Shown: positions 1-9,840, numbered from the stretch's first letter. The stretch: 64,000 nt of DNA from Pedobacter hartonius (GCF_900107535.1 NZ_FNRA01000004.1:367103-431102); one strand, 5' to 3'. The notes: generated by a model from the letters alone, not told the origin. Numbers and translations are program-made.

Positions 1-1798
1 ACATCAGGTTCAGCGTAGACGACCCGCCGCCGCTCCATCCCCATACAGCCACTCTGTCTTTATCGATGAACGGCCATTCCAGCACTTTCTTTGCTGCCGA
101 CGCCTGGTCATTGATGTTCAGTACACCGATGTTTTTATAAATGCTCTTGCGGAACTCGCGTCCTTTAGGAGCAGGTGCGCCGCGGTTTTCAATTGAAATA
201 TAGACGTAGCCATCCTTAGGCATATCTCCTGCGTACAAATAATTGTATCCTGTACCGTAGGTGTCGGTTACTGTTTGTGCAGCAGGCTCGCCATATACAT
301 AAAAAACTACAGGGTACTTTTTTGTCTGATCGAAGTTATCAGGTTTCTTCATCCATCCGTCCAGCTCTGTTCCGTCATCCGTTTTTACTTTGAAGAACTC
401 TATTTTGTTCTTTGGCTGCTGTACGCGGCCCAGCTGGTTGGTTAAACTGCCTTCCATGGTAAAAGGATTGCCGGTATCGAGTCTCATCCATTCCGTGATG
501 GGCACGATGTTAGCACTCTGATACGTATGGTTTGCAAAGATGCCATTGGGCGAAATATCATAACTGTGTGTTCCCGGAAAAATGGAAGGGGTTATCCGCT
601 CTAAATTTCCTTTCCCATCCAGCCTCGTTTTGTACAGGTACTTCTGGGTAGCATTGGCCGGAGAAGCGATAAAGTAAAACGTATTGTTTTTTTCATCCAC
701 GAGGCTGCTCTCAATCACATCATAGGCACCTTTATTGATCAGGGTTTGTTTTTTGCCGTCCTTACTGATGCGGTAATAATGACGCCATCCGTCTTTCTCA
801 CTGATCCAGATAAATTCTTTTCCGCCGTTGATCCATTCCCAGTCTGCTGCGGCATCAACCCAGGCTTTATCGGTTTCTGTATAGATACTTTTGACGGTGC
901 CTGAGGTTGTATTGGCAACAAACAGGTGTGTTGTGTTTTGCTCCCTGTTGATCTGCTGCAGAATGATATCGCTGGTATTGGGTACCCAGTCCATTCTGGG
1001 AATATAGTTCTGGATATTGTCTCCGGGAACATTTACCCATGTTGTTTGCGCAGTAGCTACGTTGACAATGCCTATTTTACAGGCTGAGGGATTTTCTCCA
1101 ACAACAGGATATTCCACAGGAACAACATATGGATAAATGGAGTCGGTATTGTTGATCATCAGGAAATTCTTGATTTTCCTGGCATCAATTTGCCAGTAAG
1201 CTAAAGATGTACCATCGGGGCTCCATCTGAAGCCATCCCTGCAGTCAAACTCTTCCTCGTACACCCAGTCGAACGTTCCGTTGATCAGCCTGTCGGTGCC
1301 GTCTGTAGTTAATGCTTTGGCAGTTTTTGTAGCAAGGTCCTCCACATAGAGGTTATGACCGCTTACATAGGCTACTTTACTGGCATCAGGTGAAAGCTTG
1401 GCAAACATTAAAGAAGACGCAGGCCGGTCTTTTCCTATCTGGGTAAGGGTATTGGCTTTCAGGTCGGCCAGCCAGTAGTCGCCCCTGGTTTCGTAGCGCC
1501 ATACTTTTTTACTGTTGGTATAGATCAGTACTTTGGTGCCGTCGGCAGAAATAACAAATTCCTTTATCCTTAGCGGCTGGTTCATCCCTGCGGGGCTGAG
1601 CTGAGTTCTGCTCATCACTGTCTTTCTGTCCCGCTTTGGTAAGGTGACGTCTACAATTTCGCCATCGGAGATCTCATAGTATCCGTTTCCGTCTTTGGTC
1701 CAGTTGACCTCATGTTTTGACTGTGCATAAGTGTCTGCACAAAAAAAACTGATCAATAGTACAAAGACAAGTTTTAAAATAACTGGTTTTTGCTTCAT
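1..1798 (-). CDS. S9 family peptidase, dipeptidyl-peptidase IV type (3' end outside window)
   Basis: Exported serine peptidase that removes N-terminal dipeptides, typically X-Pro, from peptides in the periplasm. The visible 599 codons begin with a hydrophobic signal peptide (about residues 7-25, ending in a YAQ-type cleavage site). A DPP-IV N-terminal propeller follows, carrying DWVYEEEF at about 177-184; the acidic residues of this motif bind the substrate amino terminus in the family. The start of the alpha/beta-hydrolase domain comes last. The window cuts the gene just after GWSGGGSS, whose first Ser (about 589) is the expected nucleophile; the Asp and His of the triad lie outside. DPP-IV usually has GWSYGG here, so Gly replaces Tyr. 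The start is the only ATG preceding a signal peptide. Family call is firm; substrate is not known. Confidence 0.93.
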   Translation of the reverse strand, partial: MKQKPVILKLVFVLLISFFCADTYAQSKHEVNWTKDGNGYYEISDGEIVDVTLPKRDRKTVMSRTQLSPAGMNQPLRIKEFVISADGTKVLIYTNSKKVWRYETRGDYWLADLKANTLTQIGKDRPASSLMFAKLSPDASKVAYVSGHNLYVEDLATKTAKALTTDGTDRLINGTFDWVYEEEFDCRDGFRWSPDGTSLAYWQIDARKIKNFLMINNTDSIYPYVVPVEYPVVGENPSACKIGIVNVATAQTTWVNVPGDNIQNYIPRMDWVPNTSDIILQQINREQNTTHLFVANTTSGTVKSIYTETDKAWVDAAADWEWINGGKEFIWISEKDGWRHYYRISKDGKKQTLINKGAYDVIESSLVDEKNNTFYFIASPANATQKYLYKTRLDGKGNLERITPSIFPGTHSYDISPNGIFANHTYQSANIVPITEWMRLDTGNPFTMEGSLTNQLGRVQQPKNKIEFFKVKTDDGTELDGWMKKPDNFDQTKKYPVVFYVYGEPAAQTVTDTYGTGYNYLYAGDMPKDGYVYISIENRGAPAPKGREFRKSIYKNIGVLNINDQASAAKKVLEWPFIDKDRVAVWGWSGGGSSTLNLM

Positions 1799-1857
1799 TT
1801 GGTTCAATAGTTTTTATTTTGTAAGTTAATGAGCTTGCATTTCTGCAGGTTTTTTGA

Positions 1858-3723
1858 TCAGAGTGACAGAAAGTGCTTGTAAGCTGACTGCATATAAGAT
1901 TTGGCATTCTTCAGCAGTATTGTTGTGTTTCCGGCATCCTGGGGACGGTCATTATACAGGACCATCTTTCCTACATTGTCAAATGTAACACATTGTTTGT
2001 TATCGATAAAACCCATTCCATTGTCCCAGCTGAAATAAGCAAAATTTTTCGTTTCGGGATTGAGGAGGTTTTTGCTCCATACAAAAGGCGCAGCACTGAG
2101 GTCCAGCTGGTGCAGCAGAGTAGCGGGAATATCAATCTGGCTTCCTACCTGATCCATTGTTTTTCCGCGGTATTCCTCTTTGATCACGTCTCCGAAGAAT
2201 AACAGGGGAATATGATAGCGCTGGGGGATATAAACCTCCTGACGTTCTTTCGGGAGGATATGACCATGATCGGCTACAAAGACAAAGAGTGTATTTTTAT
2301 ACCAGGGTTGTTTCTTTGCCCTGCTGAGAAAGTCGTTCAGGCAGGAGTCCGTGTAAAAAGCCGTGCTTTTAAATTTATGGATATTATCGGTATTGCCAAA
2401 CTTATACGTTCCGGGAACTTCGAACGGCTCATGGTTGGTCAGCGTCATCTGTGTGGAAAAGAAGGGTTGTTTCGCCGTATTCAGGTATTGCAGCTGTTTG
2501 TTAAATACAACACCGTCATAGGCGCCCCATTTGGAATTCATATCCTTTGCATCGAATTTGGCTTTATCTATCAGCAAGTCATAACCATGACTCAGTATAA
2601 ATGCTTTATAGTTGTCAAACTCGGATTGTCCGCCATAAAAAAACGAAGTATGATATCCGTTATTTAGCAATTCTCCTGAAAGCGCAGAGATCCGCTCCAT
2701 TTTTTCGGGGAATTTTACAATACTTTGCGCTGCCAGACTCGGATAACCCGCCAGCGTCCCTATGATACCTTTGTCCGTTCTGTTACCTGTGGAGTAGATC
2801 CTGCTGAAGAATAAGCCATGGTGAATGAGGCTGTCAAATTTGGGCGTTATCCCAATTTCATTGCCCAGCGTTTGGGTGAGGTCAGCCGTAAAGCTTTCCA
2901 TAATGACCACCACTATATTCGGCCGGCTGGTTTTAAGGATATGGGTAGTGGTATCTTTTTTTATGCCGTACAGGTCTTTTACCTGTTGTTCCGCTACCTG
3001 ATCCGGATAATAAAGGTAGGGATTGTGATTTGAATGCCGGGATTTCAGCACATCTGCTATTAAGTTCCATTCAGTATTAACCGCAGCATGGTTGAGCAGC
3101 TGTTTGTCGCTGTAATAGGCCATGCTTTGGTTATTTGGAGAGACGCCAAAGCCCCCGCGGATCATCAGAAAAGTTAATCCGGTCAGCAGGATGCTGAATA
3201 GGGCTTTAGCCCATACAGGAGTCCGCTGCGGCTGTAATTCCCTTTGGAGGATCAGTTTGTTCAGTGTGAGTCCGGAGGCGATCAGAACGGCTAAAACGGC
3301 GAGGTTAAAGATGATCGGCGAAGAAGCACTCGAAGCAAGGGCTTCATTAGGTGCAGAAAATGCAAACCCTATAGCTTTCGCATTGACTTTGCTTCCCCAT
3401 TCGCGGTAGATATTAAAGTTGACCACAGCGATCAGGCTGAAAAGAATAATATAAACTTTATTGAGCATCTTCAGCCAGTGCATTTCAATTTTCCGCTGTG
3501 TAAGGAGGAACCGTATCACAAAATAAAGGAGGGGTACCGCAATCATATAAGCCGCTGCGGCCAGGTCAAGACGGGTGCCGTGGTAAAATACGGCAACAAT
3601 TTCGGTAAAAGATGCATTGGGAATGTTCTTCAGGAAAATGCAGACGAAGATGAATCTGTCCAGCAGGAAAAACAGCAACCAGAAAATAAAAAACCGTGCA
3701 AAAAAAATCAGGACTTTTAACAT
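1858..3723 (-). CDS. LTA synthase family sulfatase-fold membrane enzyme
   Basis: 621-residue alkaline-phosphatase-fold enzyme of the lipoteichoic acid synthase/phosphoglycerol transferase group. About five membrane helices occupy residues 1-190, followed by an extracytoplasmic catalytic domain. Metal and catalytic residues are visible: Glu276 in MESFTAD, Thr316 in TGNRTDKG (the position of the LtaS threonine nucleophile), His431 in TNHEPF and Asp485-His486 in ADHGH. The organism should lack lipoteichoic acid, so the likely job is transfer of a phospho-headgroup to another envelope lipid or glycan; this is inference. An exact -7-like element, TAAGTTTG (3729-3736), sits only a few bases before the ATG, so the mRNA may have almost no leader. 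Confidence 0.88.
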   Translation of the reverse strand: MLKVLIFFARFFIFWLLFFLLDRFIFVCIFLKNIPNASFTEIVAVFYHGTRLDLAAAAYMIAVPLLYFVIRFLLTQRKIEMHWLKMLNKVYIILFSLIAVVNFNIYREWGSKVNAKAIGFAFSAPNEALASSASSPIIFNLAVLAVLIASGLTLNKLILQRELQPQRTPVWAKALFSILLTGLTFLMIRGGFGVSPNNQSMAYYSDKQLLNHAAVNTEWNLIADVLKSRHSNHNPYLYYPDQVAEQQVKDLYGIKKDTTTHILKTSRPNIVVVIMESFTADLTQTLGNEIGITPKFDSLIHHGLFFSRIYSTGNRTDKGIIGTLAGYPSLAAQSIVKFPEKMERISALSGELLNNGYHTSFFYGGQSEFDNYKAFILSHGYDLLIDKAKFDAKDMNSKWGAYDGVVFNKQLQYLNTAKQPFFSTQMTLTNHEPFEVPGTYKFGNTDNIHKFKSTAFYTDSCLNDFLSRAKKQPWYKNTLFVFVADHGHILPKERQEVYIPQRYHIPLLFFGDVIKEEYRGKTMDQVGSQIDIPATLLHQLDLSAAPFVWSKNLLNPETKNFAYFSWDNGMGFIDNKQCVTFDNVGKMVLYNDRPQDAGNTTILLKNAKSYMQSAYKHFLSL

Positions 3724-3784
3724 TATCGCAAACTTAATTAAATATGCACCGCTAAAAATCCTGATTTTGTAAAATTATTTAATT

Positions 3785-4456
3785 TTATTGGCCACCCATT
3801 GCTTTCAGCGCATCCATGGTAGTGAGTTCATAAGAAGAAGGAACATCCATTGAAATCGGGCCTACTTTCTCTTCTACCAGTGCTTTAATGGTTACATTGG
3901 CCTTAACACCATTCTGCATCCTGGTGAATTTCACCGGTGTAGCGGCAAGGGATTTGAATTCTGAACCCGAAATTCCTTCAGGTAATTGAATGTCATTAGT
4001 AGCCCAAAGCTCATAAGATGCGCCTTTATCATCTTTGTAAGTATATTTCTCAGCATTGTAATCGCCGATCTTTTGTTTCTCTCCTGTAGATTTAAAATCA
4101 GTCAGAACGGGTGTTTTACCCATCATCTGCTCATTTTCTTCCTTAGAAGTTTTTACAGCATATTGCTTTTGTGCAATAGGCACATCAACCAGTACCAAAC
4201 CGTTCTTCTGGATTACATCGTTAATCACAGTGATCTTTGCAGGCCCCTGTTCCAGTTCAAGCTTAATTAAGCTCCCGTTGAATTTAAATTTTGTTTCCGG
4301 TGGCAGTTGCGCGGCCATTGACTGCTGCTCCGGGCTCAGCTCATAGGTTAGCGTATAGGTAAGTGTACCTTCATTCACCTTTTTTTGTGCATGTGCAAGT
4401 ACAGCAGTGCTGATCAGGATCGCAGCCAGTACACTCGTTTTAATCGACTTTAACAT
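3785..4456 (-). CDS. secreted protein of unknown function (DUF4412/GLPGLI-like)
   Basis: 223-residue exported protein with a clear signal peptide (about residues 1-23, cleavage after AHAQ). The mature part is beta-rich and resembles small Bacteroidota periplasmic proteins of the DUF4412 or GLPGLI type: an opening EGTLTYTLTYE strand, a middle GDYNAEKYTYKDDKG segment and a WATNDIQLPEG segment. No catalytic motif is visible. It lies 19 bases downstream of the enoyl-CoA hydratase gene on the same strand, so the two may share a transcript, but the products have no obvious functional link. Family placement is tentative. Confidence 0.75.
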   Translation of the reverse strand: MLKSIKTSVLAAILISTAVLAHAQKKVNEGTLTYTLTYELSPEQQSMAAQLPPETKFKFNGSLIKLELEQGPAKITVINDVIQKNGLVLVDVPIAQKQYAVKTSKEENEQMMGKTPVLTDFKSTGEKQKIGDYNAEKYTYKDDKGASYELWATNDIQLPEGISGSEFKSLAATPVKFTRMQNGVKANVTIKALVEEKVGPISMDVPSSYELTTMDALKAMGGQ

Positions 4457-4475
4457 ATTGTTTCAATTTAATAGT

Positions 4476-5255
4476 TTACCATTTAATGTTTTCTTTGCTG
4501 ATAAAGGCAGCAATACCCTTTTTGAAATCTTCACTCTCCCTCACCCTGGCATTGATCTGTACGGCCAGGTTAAGTGCATTTTCCAATGCGGGATTTGTTG
4601 TTTGCCCGATCAGCTGTTTGGTAACCATCAGGGAGTTTCCCGAAGCTTCATTGCACAGCTTTAACGCAAAATCCCGTACCGTCTGACTAATTTCATCTTT
4701 ATTTGTTACATACGTGATCAAATTGTAAGCCAATGCCTGCTCTGCTGAAAATAAATCTCCTGTGAGCAATATTTTTTTTGCGACTGTCTCACCAGTTTTA
4801 CGCATCAGAAAACAAGATACAATTGCGGGAACGAAGCCCAGTTTTACTTCAGTATAACCAAAACTGGCTTCAGGAACGGCGAATGTAATGTCGCAGATCG
4901 TCGCCAATCCGCAGCCCCCCGCAATGGCATGTCCCTCAACCTGTGCGATAACCACCTTGGGTAAATAATAGATTGTTGTAAAAAGTGTTTTCAGGTTCTC
5001 GCTGTCCTTCACATTCTCTTCATGGGTATTCTGCTGCAGCTGCTGCAGATAAGCGAGGTCTGCACCCGCACTAAAAGTCGTTCCCTCAGCTTTCAGAATA
5101 ATCACTTTTACATTTTCATCATCAGAAGCCTCCAGGAGGGCTGCTGTTAAGGAACTGACCAGTTCGGGGTTAAAGGCATTACGTTTTTCAGGACGGTTCA
5201 GCGAGATCGTGGCGATACGGTCTGCTACCGAATATAAGACCAGGGATGATGTCAT
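4476..5255 (-). CDS. enoyl-CoA hydratase/isomerase family protein
   Basis: 259-residue crotonase-fold enzyme, expected to hydrate a 2-enoyl-CoA (or methylglutaconyl-CoA) in fatty-acid or leucine breakdown in the cytoplasm. The oxyanion-hole segments are present: FSAGADLAYL near residue 62 and GHAIAGGCGLA near 107. The catalytic-loop region FGYTEVKLGFVPA is near 135 and keeps a Glu at the position of the first catalytic glutamate. Length is normal for the family. It starts one base after the comEC stop codon and is probably translated from the same mRNA. Substrate cannot be assigned from sequence alone. Confidence 0.88.
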   Translation of the reverse strand: MTSSLVLYSVADRIATISLNRPEKRNAFNPELVSSLTAALLEASDDENVKVIILKAEGTTFSAGADLAYLQQLQQNTHEENVKDSENLKTLFTTIYYLPKVVIAQVEGHAIAGGCGLATICDITFAVPEASFGYTEVKLGFVPAIVSCFLMRKTGETVAKKILLTGDLFSAEQALAYNLITYVTNKDEISQTVRDFALKLCNEASGNSLMVTKQLIGQTTNPALENALNLAVQINARVRESEDFKKGIAAFISKENIKW

Positions 5256-5256
5256 G

Positions 5257-7371
5257 CTAATTCTGAATAGGTTTATATTGATTAAGGTTAATCAAAGATG
5301 CCGTAATTTTTTTTAATACAATAGTTGAGCTTTTAAAATAAAGCGTATCTGTCTGGATTTTGTTTACGATGTCACTATAGTTTGTCCCATCTATCCATAT
5401 TTTTTGAAAACGGATGTCCTTTCTCAGTTCTGATACCTTTACGCGGGGATTCCCGTGAATCCAGATCGCATCAAACAGAGATCGGTTCCGTATCCGGCGG
5501 TGATCAAAAAAGCTGTCCACCATTAATATGCTGAATTGCCGGAAACGGATCTGATGGTCCCTGATTACAAGTCCGTACCCTTCGCGCTCTTTCCTGCGCG
5601 TATTCCAGGGAATACAAATAACACTGCTGATCCTCAACTGATCGAGTGCGGGTTGAATATGAAATTTAAAGGCCTGATTGTTTGGCCGGAGATCGGTTAC
5701 CAGAACGGCTTTTTCAGCCAGGATAAATGCAACTGCATAATTCCTGTTCAGCGAAAAGAGGATGATCTTTTTTTGCCGCTGTGCAGTTATTTTTTCCTGC
5801 GCCAGCAGTCCCTGCAATAGCATCAGGATAAAAAGTGCGGCGAAAAGGTACAGCTTCTTTTTATTTTGAAGGCCCGTTAGGATAGCTATCATTAACATAC
5901 AAAGCAGACATAATTCAGGTTTTGTGAGCCAGATCTGCTGAACCGTTGAGTAGGGGAGGCGGGCAATCCTGGCTAATCCGCTGTTCATGAAAGTGATGAG
6001 CCATTCAAACGGAACAGCCAGCCAGTACAGGTGAAAGATTAAAATAGCCAGCCCAGCATACATCAGCGCGATGACCGGCAGTGCGATAAACAGGTTACTG
6101 AGCAGAAAATAGACCGGAAACTGATGGAAATAATAGATGCTGAAGGGGAAGGTGAAAATTTGGGCGGCTATGGACAGCGAGATCATTTCCCATCCCTTTT
6201 GAACCCAGTACGATTTAAAAGACAGGAGCCTCCGGATTCCGGGCTGCAAATCAACCAGGCCCAGCACAGCCATATAAGAGAGCTGGAAACCAACATCCCA
6301 TAAAAGGAAAGGGTCATACCGCAACAGGCAGAAGGCGGAAAAGGCCAGGATGTGATTGCTACTGGTATTTCTATGCAATGACTTTGACAGAATGAGCATG
6401 GTAAGCATGATGGCCGACCGCAGTGCCGAGGCCGGGTAACCCGTAAGCAGGGTGTAAAACCAGATCAGTGTTAAGATCAGGATGACCTTTGTCCATTTCA
6501 ATACTGTTCTCCTGTTCATCCAGGACAGCGCAGCCTCGAGAATCAGGTAGATAATGCCTACATGCATTCCGGAAACCGATAGCGCATGAATGGTTCCGGT
6601 CTGTGAGTACGCCGACAGGATCTCTGTATCCAGGGCAGCCCGGTAACCCAGGATCAGTGTCGCGGCGAGGGCAAATGCATCATCATCCCTGATCAGTTTA
6701 CGATACCGTTCAACCTGTAGTTTACGGAGGGCAATAGCAAATCTGATGAGTGGCAGTCCGTGCTGTTCTTTTAATGGAATCAGCTCTTCGGAGGAGAGGT
6801 ATGCCTGGTGGTAAATACTCTGGTTTGCCAGCCACTCAGGACTGTCAAATTCACCCGGATTCAGCGGGGAAGGGATAGAGGTGTAACGTGCCGGGATCAG
6901 GTAAACATCTCCATAATTCAGGACCGGTGAACCCGATGATTCCAGGCGGAGAGCTATCATTAAAAGACCTGCCGTTCTTGTCTTTTTTATACCTTCATAT
7001 GCGCAGGTTACCCTTGCTTTAAATCTTATGATTCCTCCCTTTTCCTGGGGTTCATCAGCAATATAAATTTTGAAATATTCTGCCTTGTAACGCGAAAAAT
7101 GATTAGAATATTTAAGTTCCTGATGGCTTAAACTGGAAAGCCCTCCAATGGAAAAAAAGAACAGGTACAGTAAAATGGCAATATTTTGTTTATGATGGTA
7201 AACTTTAAGTGAGGTGTATAAGTAGTTGAATATAAATATTAAAAATAAAGACGATAACGCTGAAATATACAATAGCAAATTTAATTTGGTAAAATGAGCT
7301 ACGCGCAAAACCCATATTCCTGCACAAAAGGGAACCAGAATCCGGACAAATACATTGGATGACTGTTTCAT
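5257..7371 (-). CDS. comEC: ComEC/Rec2 family DNA-uptake channel protein
   Basis: Polytopic inner-membrane protein expected to carry single-stranded DNA into the cytoplasm during transformation. An upstream in-frame ATG at 7485 lies inside the neighbouring gene. The start chosen here is 7371, just 8 bases after the neighbour's stop, giving 704 residues. Seen: N-terminal membrane helices, the DUF4131 region with NPGEFD (about 171-176), then the Competence domain with HALSVSGMHVG (about 262-272) and about ten helices. The last ~170 residues replace the usual metallo-beta-lactamase domain with a shorter segment that lacks an HxHxDH motif (VICIPWN and IWIHGNP occur instead). The gene sits directly behind a ComEA-like gene, which supports the competence role. 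Confidence 0.88.
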   Translation of the reverse strand: MKQSSNVFVRILVPFCAGIWVLRVAHFTKLNLLLYISALSSLFLIFIFNYLYTSLKVYHHKQNIAILLYLFFFSIGGLSSLSHQELKYSNHFSRYKAEYFKIYIADEPQEKGGIIRFKARVTCAYEGIKKTRTAGLLMIALRLESSGSPVLNYGDVYLIPARYTSIPSPLNPGEFDSPEWLANQSIYHQAYLSSEELIPLKEQHGLPLIRFAIALRKLQVERYRKLIRDDDAFALAATLILGYRAALDTEILSAYSQTGTIHALSVSGMHVGIIYLILEAALSWMNRRTVLKWTKVILILTLIWFYTLLTGYPASALRSAIMLTMLILSKSLHRNTSSNHILAFSAFCLLRYDPFLLWDVGFQLSYMAVLGLVDLQPGIRRLLSFKSYWVQKGWEMISLSIAAQIFTFPFSIYYFHQFPVYFLLSNLFIALPVIALMYAGLAILIFHLYWLAVPFEWLITFMNSGLARIARLPYSTVQQIWLTKPELCLLCMLMIAILTGLQNKKKLYLFAALFILMLLQGLLAQEKITAQRQKKIILFSLNRNYAVAFILAEKAVLVTDLRPNNQAFKFHIQPALDQLRISSVICIPWNTRRKEREGYGLVIRDHQIRFRQFSILMVDSFFDHRRIRNRSLFDAIWIHGNPRVKVSELRKDIRFQKIWIDGTNYSDIVNKIQTDTLYFKSSTIVLKKITASLINLNQYKPIQN

Positions 7372-7378
7372 GGCCTTG

Positions 7379-9460
7379 CTAAAATTGATAGCGCAGTTGC
7401 AGCTTGATTTCCGGCTTGGTATTCCCGTTGATCTCATCCAGTCCTGACCCGGTTTTTTCCTTTTCGGGGTACCAGGAAACCGCATGCCTTGCCCAGGCCC
7501 TCAGTCTGCCTGAAAGCCGGTAACTGATGTTCAGAAATGTCCGTATTCCTCTGCCGTTATAAAGGCCCGAACCGGCTCCGTAAAGCACGTCGTCTTCATA
7601 GGCATAAATCCTGTTTTCATATGTTGGGGTATTGAAAAAAGCCAGCCTCATATTGGCGGCAAATCTGGAAGACAGGGGGCTGTAATCTGCGTCCTGATAA
7701 ACCATATATCCGTAGGTTCGCGGGATATTTCCCTTTCTGTATGCCGTGATCTCCGCCCGGTTTTCCATTTTTATCTTTGGATTTAACCTCCATCCTGCAC
7801 CGAGTCTGTAATGCTCTTTCCTTACTTTGACCAAAGGATTTACCGGCATCCCGGCACTTAGATTCTGCCCGCTTAACCCGAGACTGATCTTTACCGTCAG
7901 CTTAAAGGATTTTTGGGGAGAGCAGCTGAGCTGTCCCATCAGGTCATACCCTGACGATGCACTGTCTATCCTGTATTTTGCCCAAGGGAAGTGAAACAGG
8001 TCGGCATATAGCGCTCCATCCCATTTTGTGCCGGTACTAAAATGGATTCCTCCGTACAGGCCCTTTTCATTTGCCGCGGCTGAACCCGCAGCTAATCCCT
8101 GGCTATAAAATGTGATGTGGTCTTTCGCATAGTCGCGCAGTAGCACCACAGCCGAAACCCTGGAGGACAGGCTGGTCATGGCGCCGCTGAGGACCGCCAT
8201 GCCACCAGGAATACTTTTAGCAGTTTCGCCAAAGAAATAGATATTTTTGAAATTAAAATTATAGTGGAGCCCCAGGTTACCGAGCGATTTGCCTTCAAAT
8301 GAATATCGCCTGTATCGCAGGCTGCCCCTTGTGAATTCGTGGTCGTATGCAGAATGGTAAGCGGTGATTCCAGCTTCCAGATTGCTCGTTTTCAGCTGCA
8401 GTACTGTTCCGTACACCAGCTGTTTCAGGCTCCCCTTGTTGCGGATCTCCGTGGCCGTTCGGTGCAGGCCACTGCTGCTGATCGTAGAAAGTGTATACTT
8501 TCCATCGGATTCCTTATTGAAACTGGCATCTAAACTTCTGTAGGAGATAAATGTGGTTAAATCAATGTTTTTTAATACGATAAGTGTTGTTCCGATGCCT
8601 CTGAAAAAGGCATACTCATCTGTAGAGGTATATGGCTTTAAGCCTGTATCTTTCTTTGCCACCCCGGCAACATCGGCGCCTTTCCCAAAGGATGTCCCGG
8701 TCCAGAGTGTCAGCCCCTGCCCAAACTGAAGGCTGTAATCGCCCAGTATGATCTTTTTAAACCGGCCGTTTTTATACAGCGCCAGACTGCCCGACAGGAA
8801 GTCAAACCCTGATTTTGTTTGGTTGCTAAAAAGTCTTTCTCCCGCATCTTTGTCTGCCGTAAACGAAAAGGCAGCCCGGTCAGCAAGCGAGTATTTGTAC
8901 TTTAGCAATAATTTCTGCGGGCCTCCAAGATAGCGGCTCCCGGGAAGATCCAGAAAGCCCTTTTGTTTTTTCAGCACTTGTCCGAACCTCCACAAAACCT
9001 CAGTTTTCCCCTTGTTCTTTATGTTTTTAAAATTCCACAGGCGCTGGTTGTCGCTTGCGGTTTTCAGCGTGACGAAAGGGGATAACCTGGTGATCGTTTC
9101 GGGATCAAAATCATCTACGGCCTGTAGTTCCAGGATGTCTTTGATTTTCCCGTTCATCCGTATATGGGTGAAAAGGTTATTGATCTGAAGCGCCGAAAGG
9201 AATACGAGTTCCTTCAGTTGCTCCGCAGTGGTATGGTTAAGATCAATGGGGTTACGCCGGTAGAAGGACAGGCGTTCGGTCAGTTGTGACAGATCCTCCT
9301 CCGCGGGCAGGCTCTCTGCGAGATGGGAGGTAATATTTCTGGCCGCTACATCTTCCTGCGCCGGGGCGTTAGCACAGCAGGCGCAGAAAATGGCCGTCAG
9401 TACAGCTGAAGCTGGCAGGCCGGGAATGTGTAATACTGGAAGAGAAAGATACTTTGACAT
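7379..9460 (-). CDS. helix-hairpin-helix protein with C-terminal outer-membrane barrel-like region
   Basis: 693-residue exported protein. A signal peptide (about 1-35) precedes a ComEA-like pair of helix-hairpin-helix segments (about 70-132, beginning NPIDLNHTTAEQLKEL), a fold that binds DNA backbone. The remaining ~550 residues are rich in alternating aromatic/polar strands and end in QLRYQF, a terminal-Phe signature typical of outer-membrane beta-barrels. Similar fusions next to comEC are common in Bacteroidota, and a part in DNA uptake across the outer membrane is a reasonable inference. The gene overlaps nothing and leads into comEC with an 8-base gap, so the two are almost certainly one operon. 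Confidence 0.8.
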   Translation of the reverse strand: MSKYLSLPVLHIPGLPASAVLTAIFCACCANAPAQEDVAARNITSHLAESLPAEEDLSQLTERLSFYRRNPIDLNHTTAEQLKELVFLSALQINNLFTHIRMNGKIKDILELQAVDDFDPETITRLSPFVTLKTASDNQRLWNFKNIKNKGKTEVLWRFGQVLKKQKGFLDLPGSRYLGGPQKLLLKYKYSLADRAAFSFTADKDAGERLFSNQTKSGFDFLSGSLALYKNGRFKKIILGDYSLQFGQGLTLWTGTSFGKGADVAGVAKKDTGLKPYTSTDEYAFFRGIGTTLIVLKNIDLTTFISYRSLDASFNKESDGKYTLSTISSSGLHRTATEIRNKGSLKQLVYGTVLQLKTSNLEAGITAYHSAYDHEFTRGSLRYRRYSFEGKSLGNLGLHYNFNFKNIYFFGETAKSIPGGMAVLSGAMTSLSSRVSAVVLLRDYAKDHITFYSQGLAAGSAAANEKGLYGGIHFSTGTKWDGALYADLFHFPWAKYRIDSASSGYDLMGQLSCSPQKSFKLTVKISLGLSGQNLSAGMPVNPLVKVRKEHYRLGAGWRLNPKIKMENRAEITAYRKGNIPRTYGYMVYQDADYSPLSSRFAANMRLAFFNTPTYENRIYAYEDDVLYGAGSGLYNGRGIRTFLNISYRLSGRLRAWARHAVSWYPEKEKTGSGLDEINGNTKPEIKLQLRYQF

Positions 9461-9504
9461 GTGGCCAAAGTAATACCAATAAATTAATTATGTTAATTTA
9501 TTAA

Positions 9505-9840
9505 TTAAATCTCGTCGTTTAACTTTAAGAGGAAATCTTTTAACCGCTCCAGGGAAGCGATGATCTTTTGGTTTTCCTTTACGTCTCCGCTGTTATTCTT
9601 CAGGTGGTCTTTTGCTCCTTTAAGGGTGAAACCTTTATCGTCCACGAGGTGGAAGATCATCTTCAGGTTCTCTACATCCTCAGGTGTAAAAAGACGGTTT
9701 CCCTTTTTGTTTTTCTTGGGCTGAAGGATATCAAATTCTTTCTCATAAAAACGGATCTGAGACGCATTTACGCCAAACATTTCCGTTACCTCACCCATCG
9801 TATAATACATTTTATTAATTTCCCGTTCCTTGTAAGGCAT
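9505..9840 (-). CDS. MerR family transcriptional regulator
   Basis: 111-residue DNA-binding protein. A winged helix-turn-helix of the MerR type spans about residues 11-80 (MYYTMGEVTEMFGVNASQIRF..., with RLFTPEDVENLKMI as the wing/second helix). A short helical tail follows, with no Cys or His sensor motif, so no metal ligand can be proposed. A start at Met11 is also possible; the longer form is kept because a good promoter lies upstream (9888-9921). It is divergent from alaS. Short MerR-like proteins of this kind are widespread in the phylum; its targets are unknown. Confidence 0.85.
   Translation of the reverse strand: MPYKEREINKMYYTMGEVTEMFGVNASQIRFYEKEFDILQPKKNKKGNRLFTPEDVENLKMIFHLVDDKGFTLKGAKDHLKNNSGDVKENQKIIASLERLKDFLLKLNDEI

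Noticed and set aside
7371..7485. Upstream ATG for comEC inside the HhH gene
   Set aside because: It would give a basic 38-residue extension overlapping the neighbouring gene; the internal ATG follows that gene's stop by 8 bases and begins a membrane helix.
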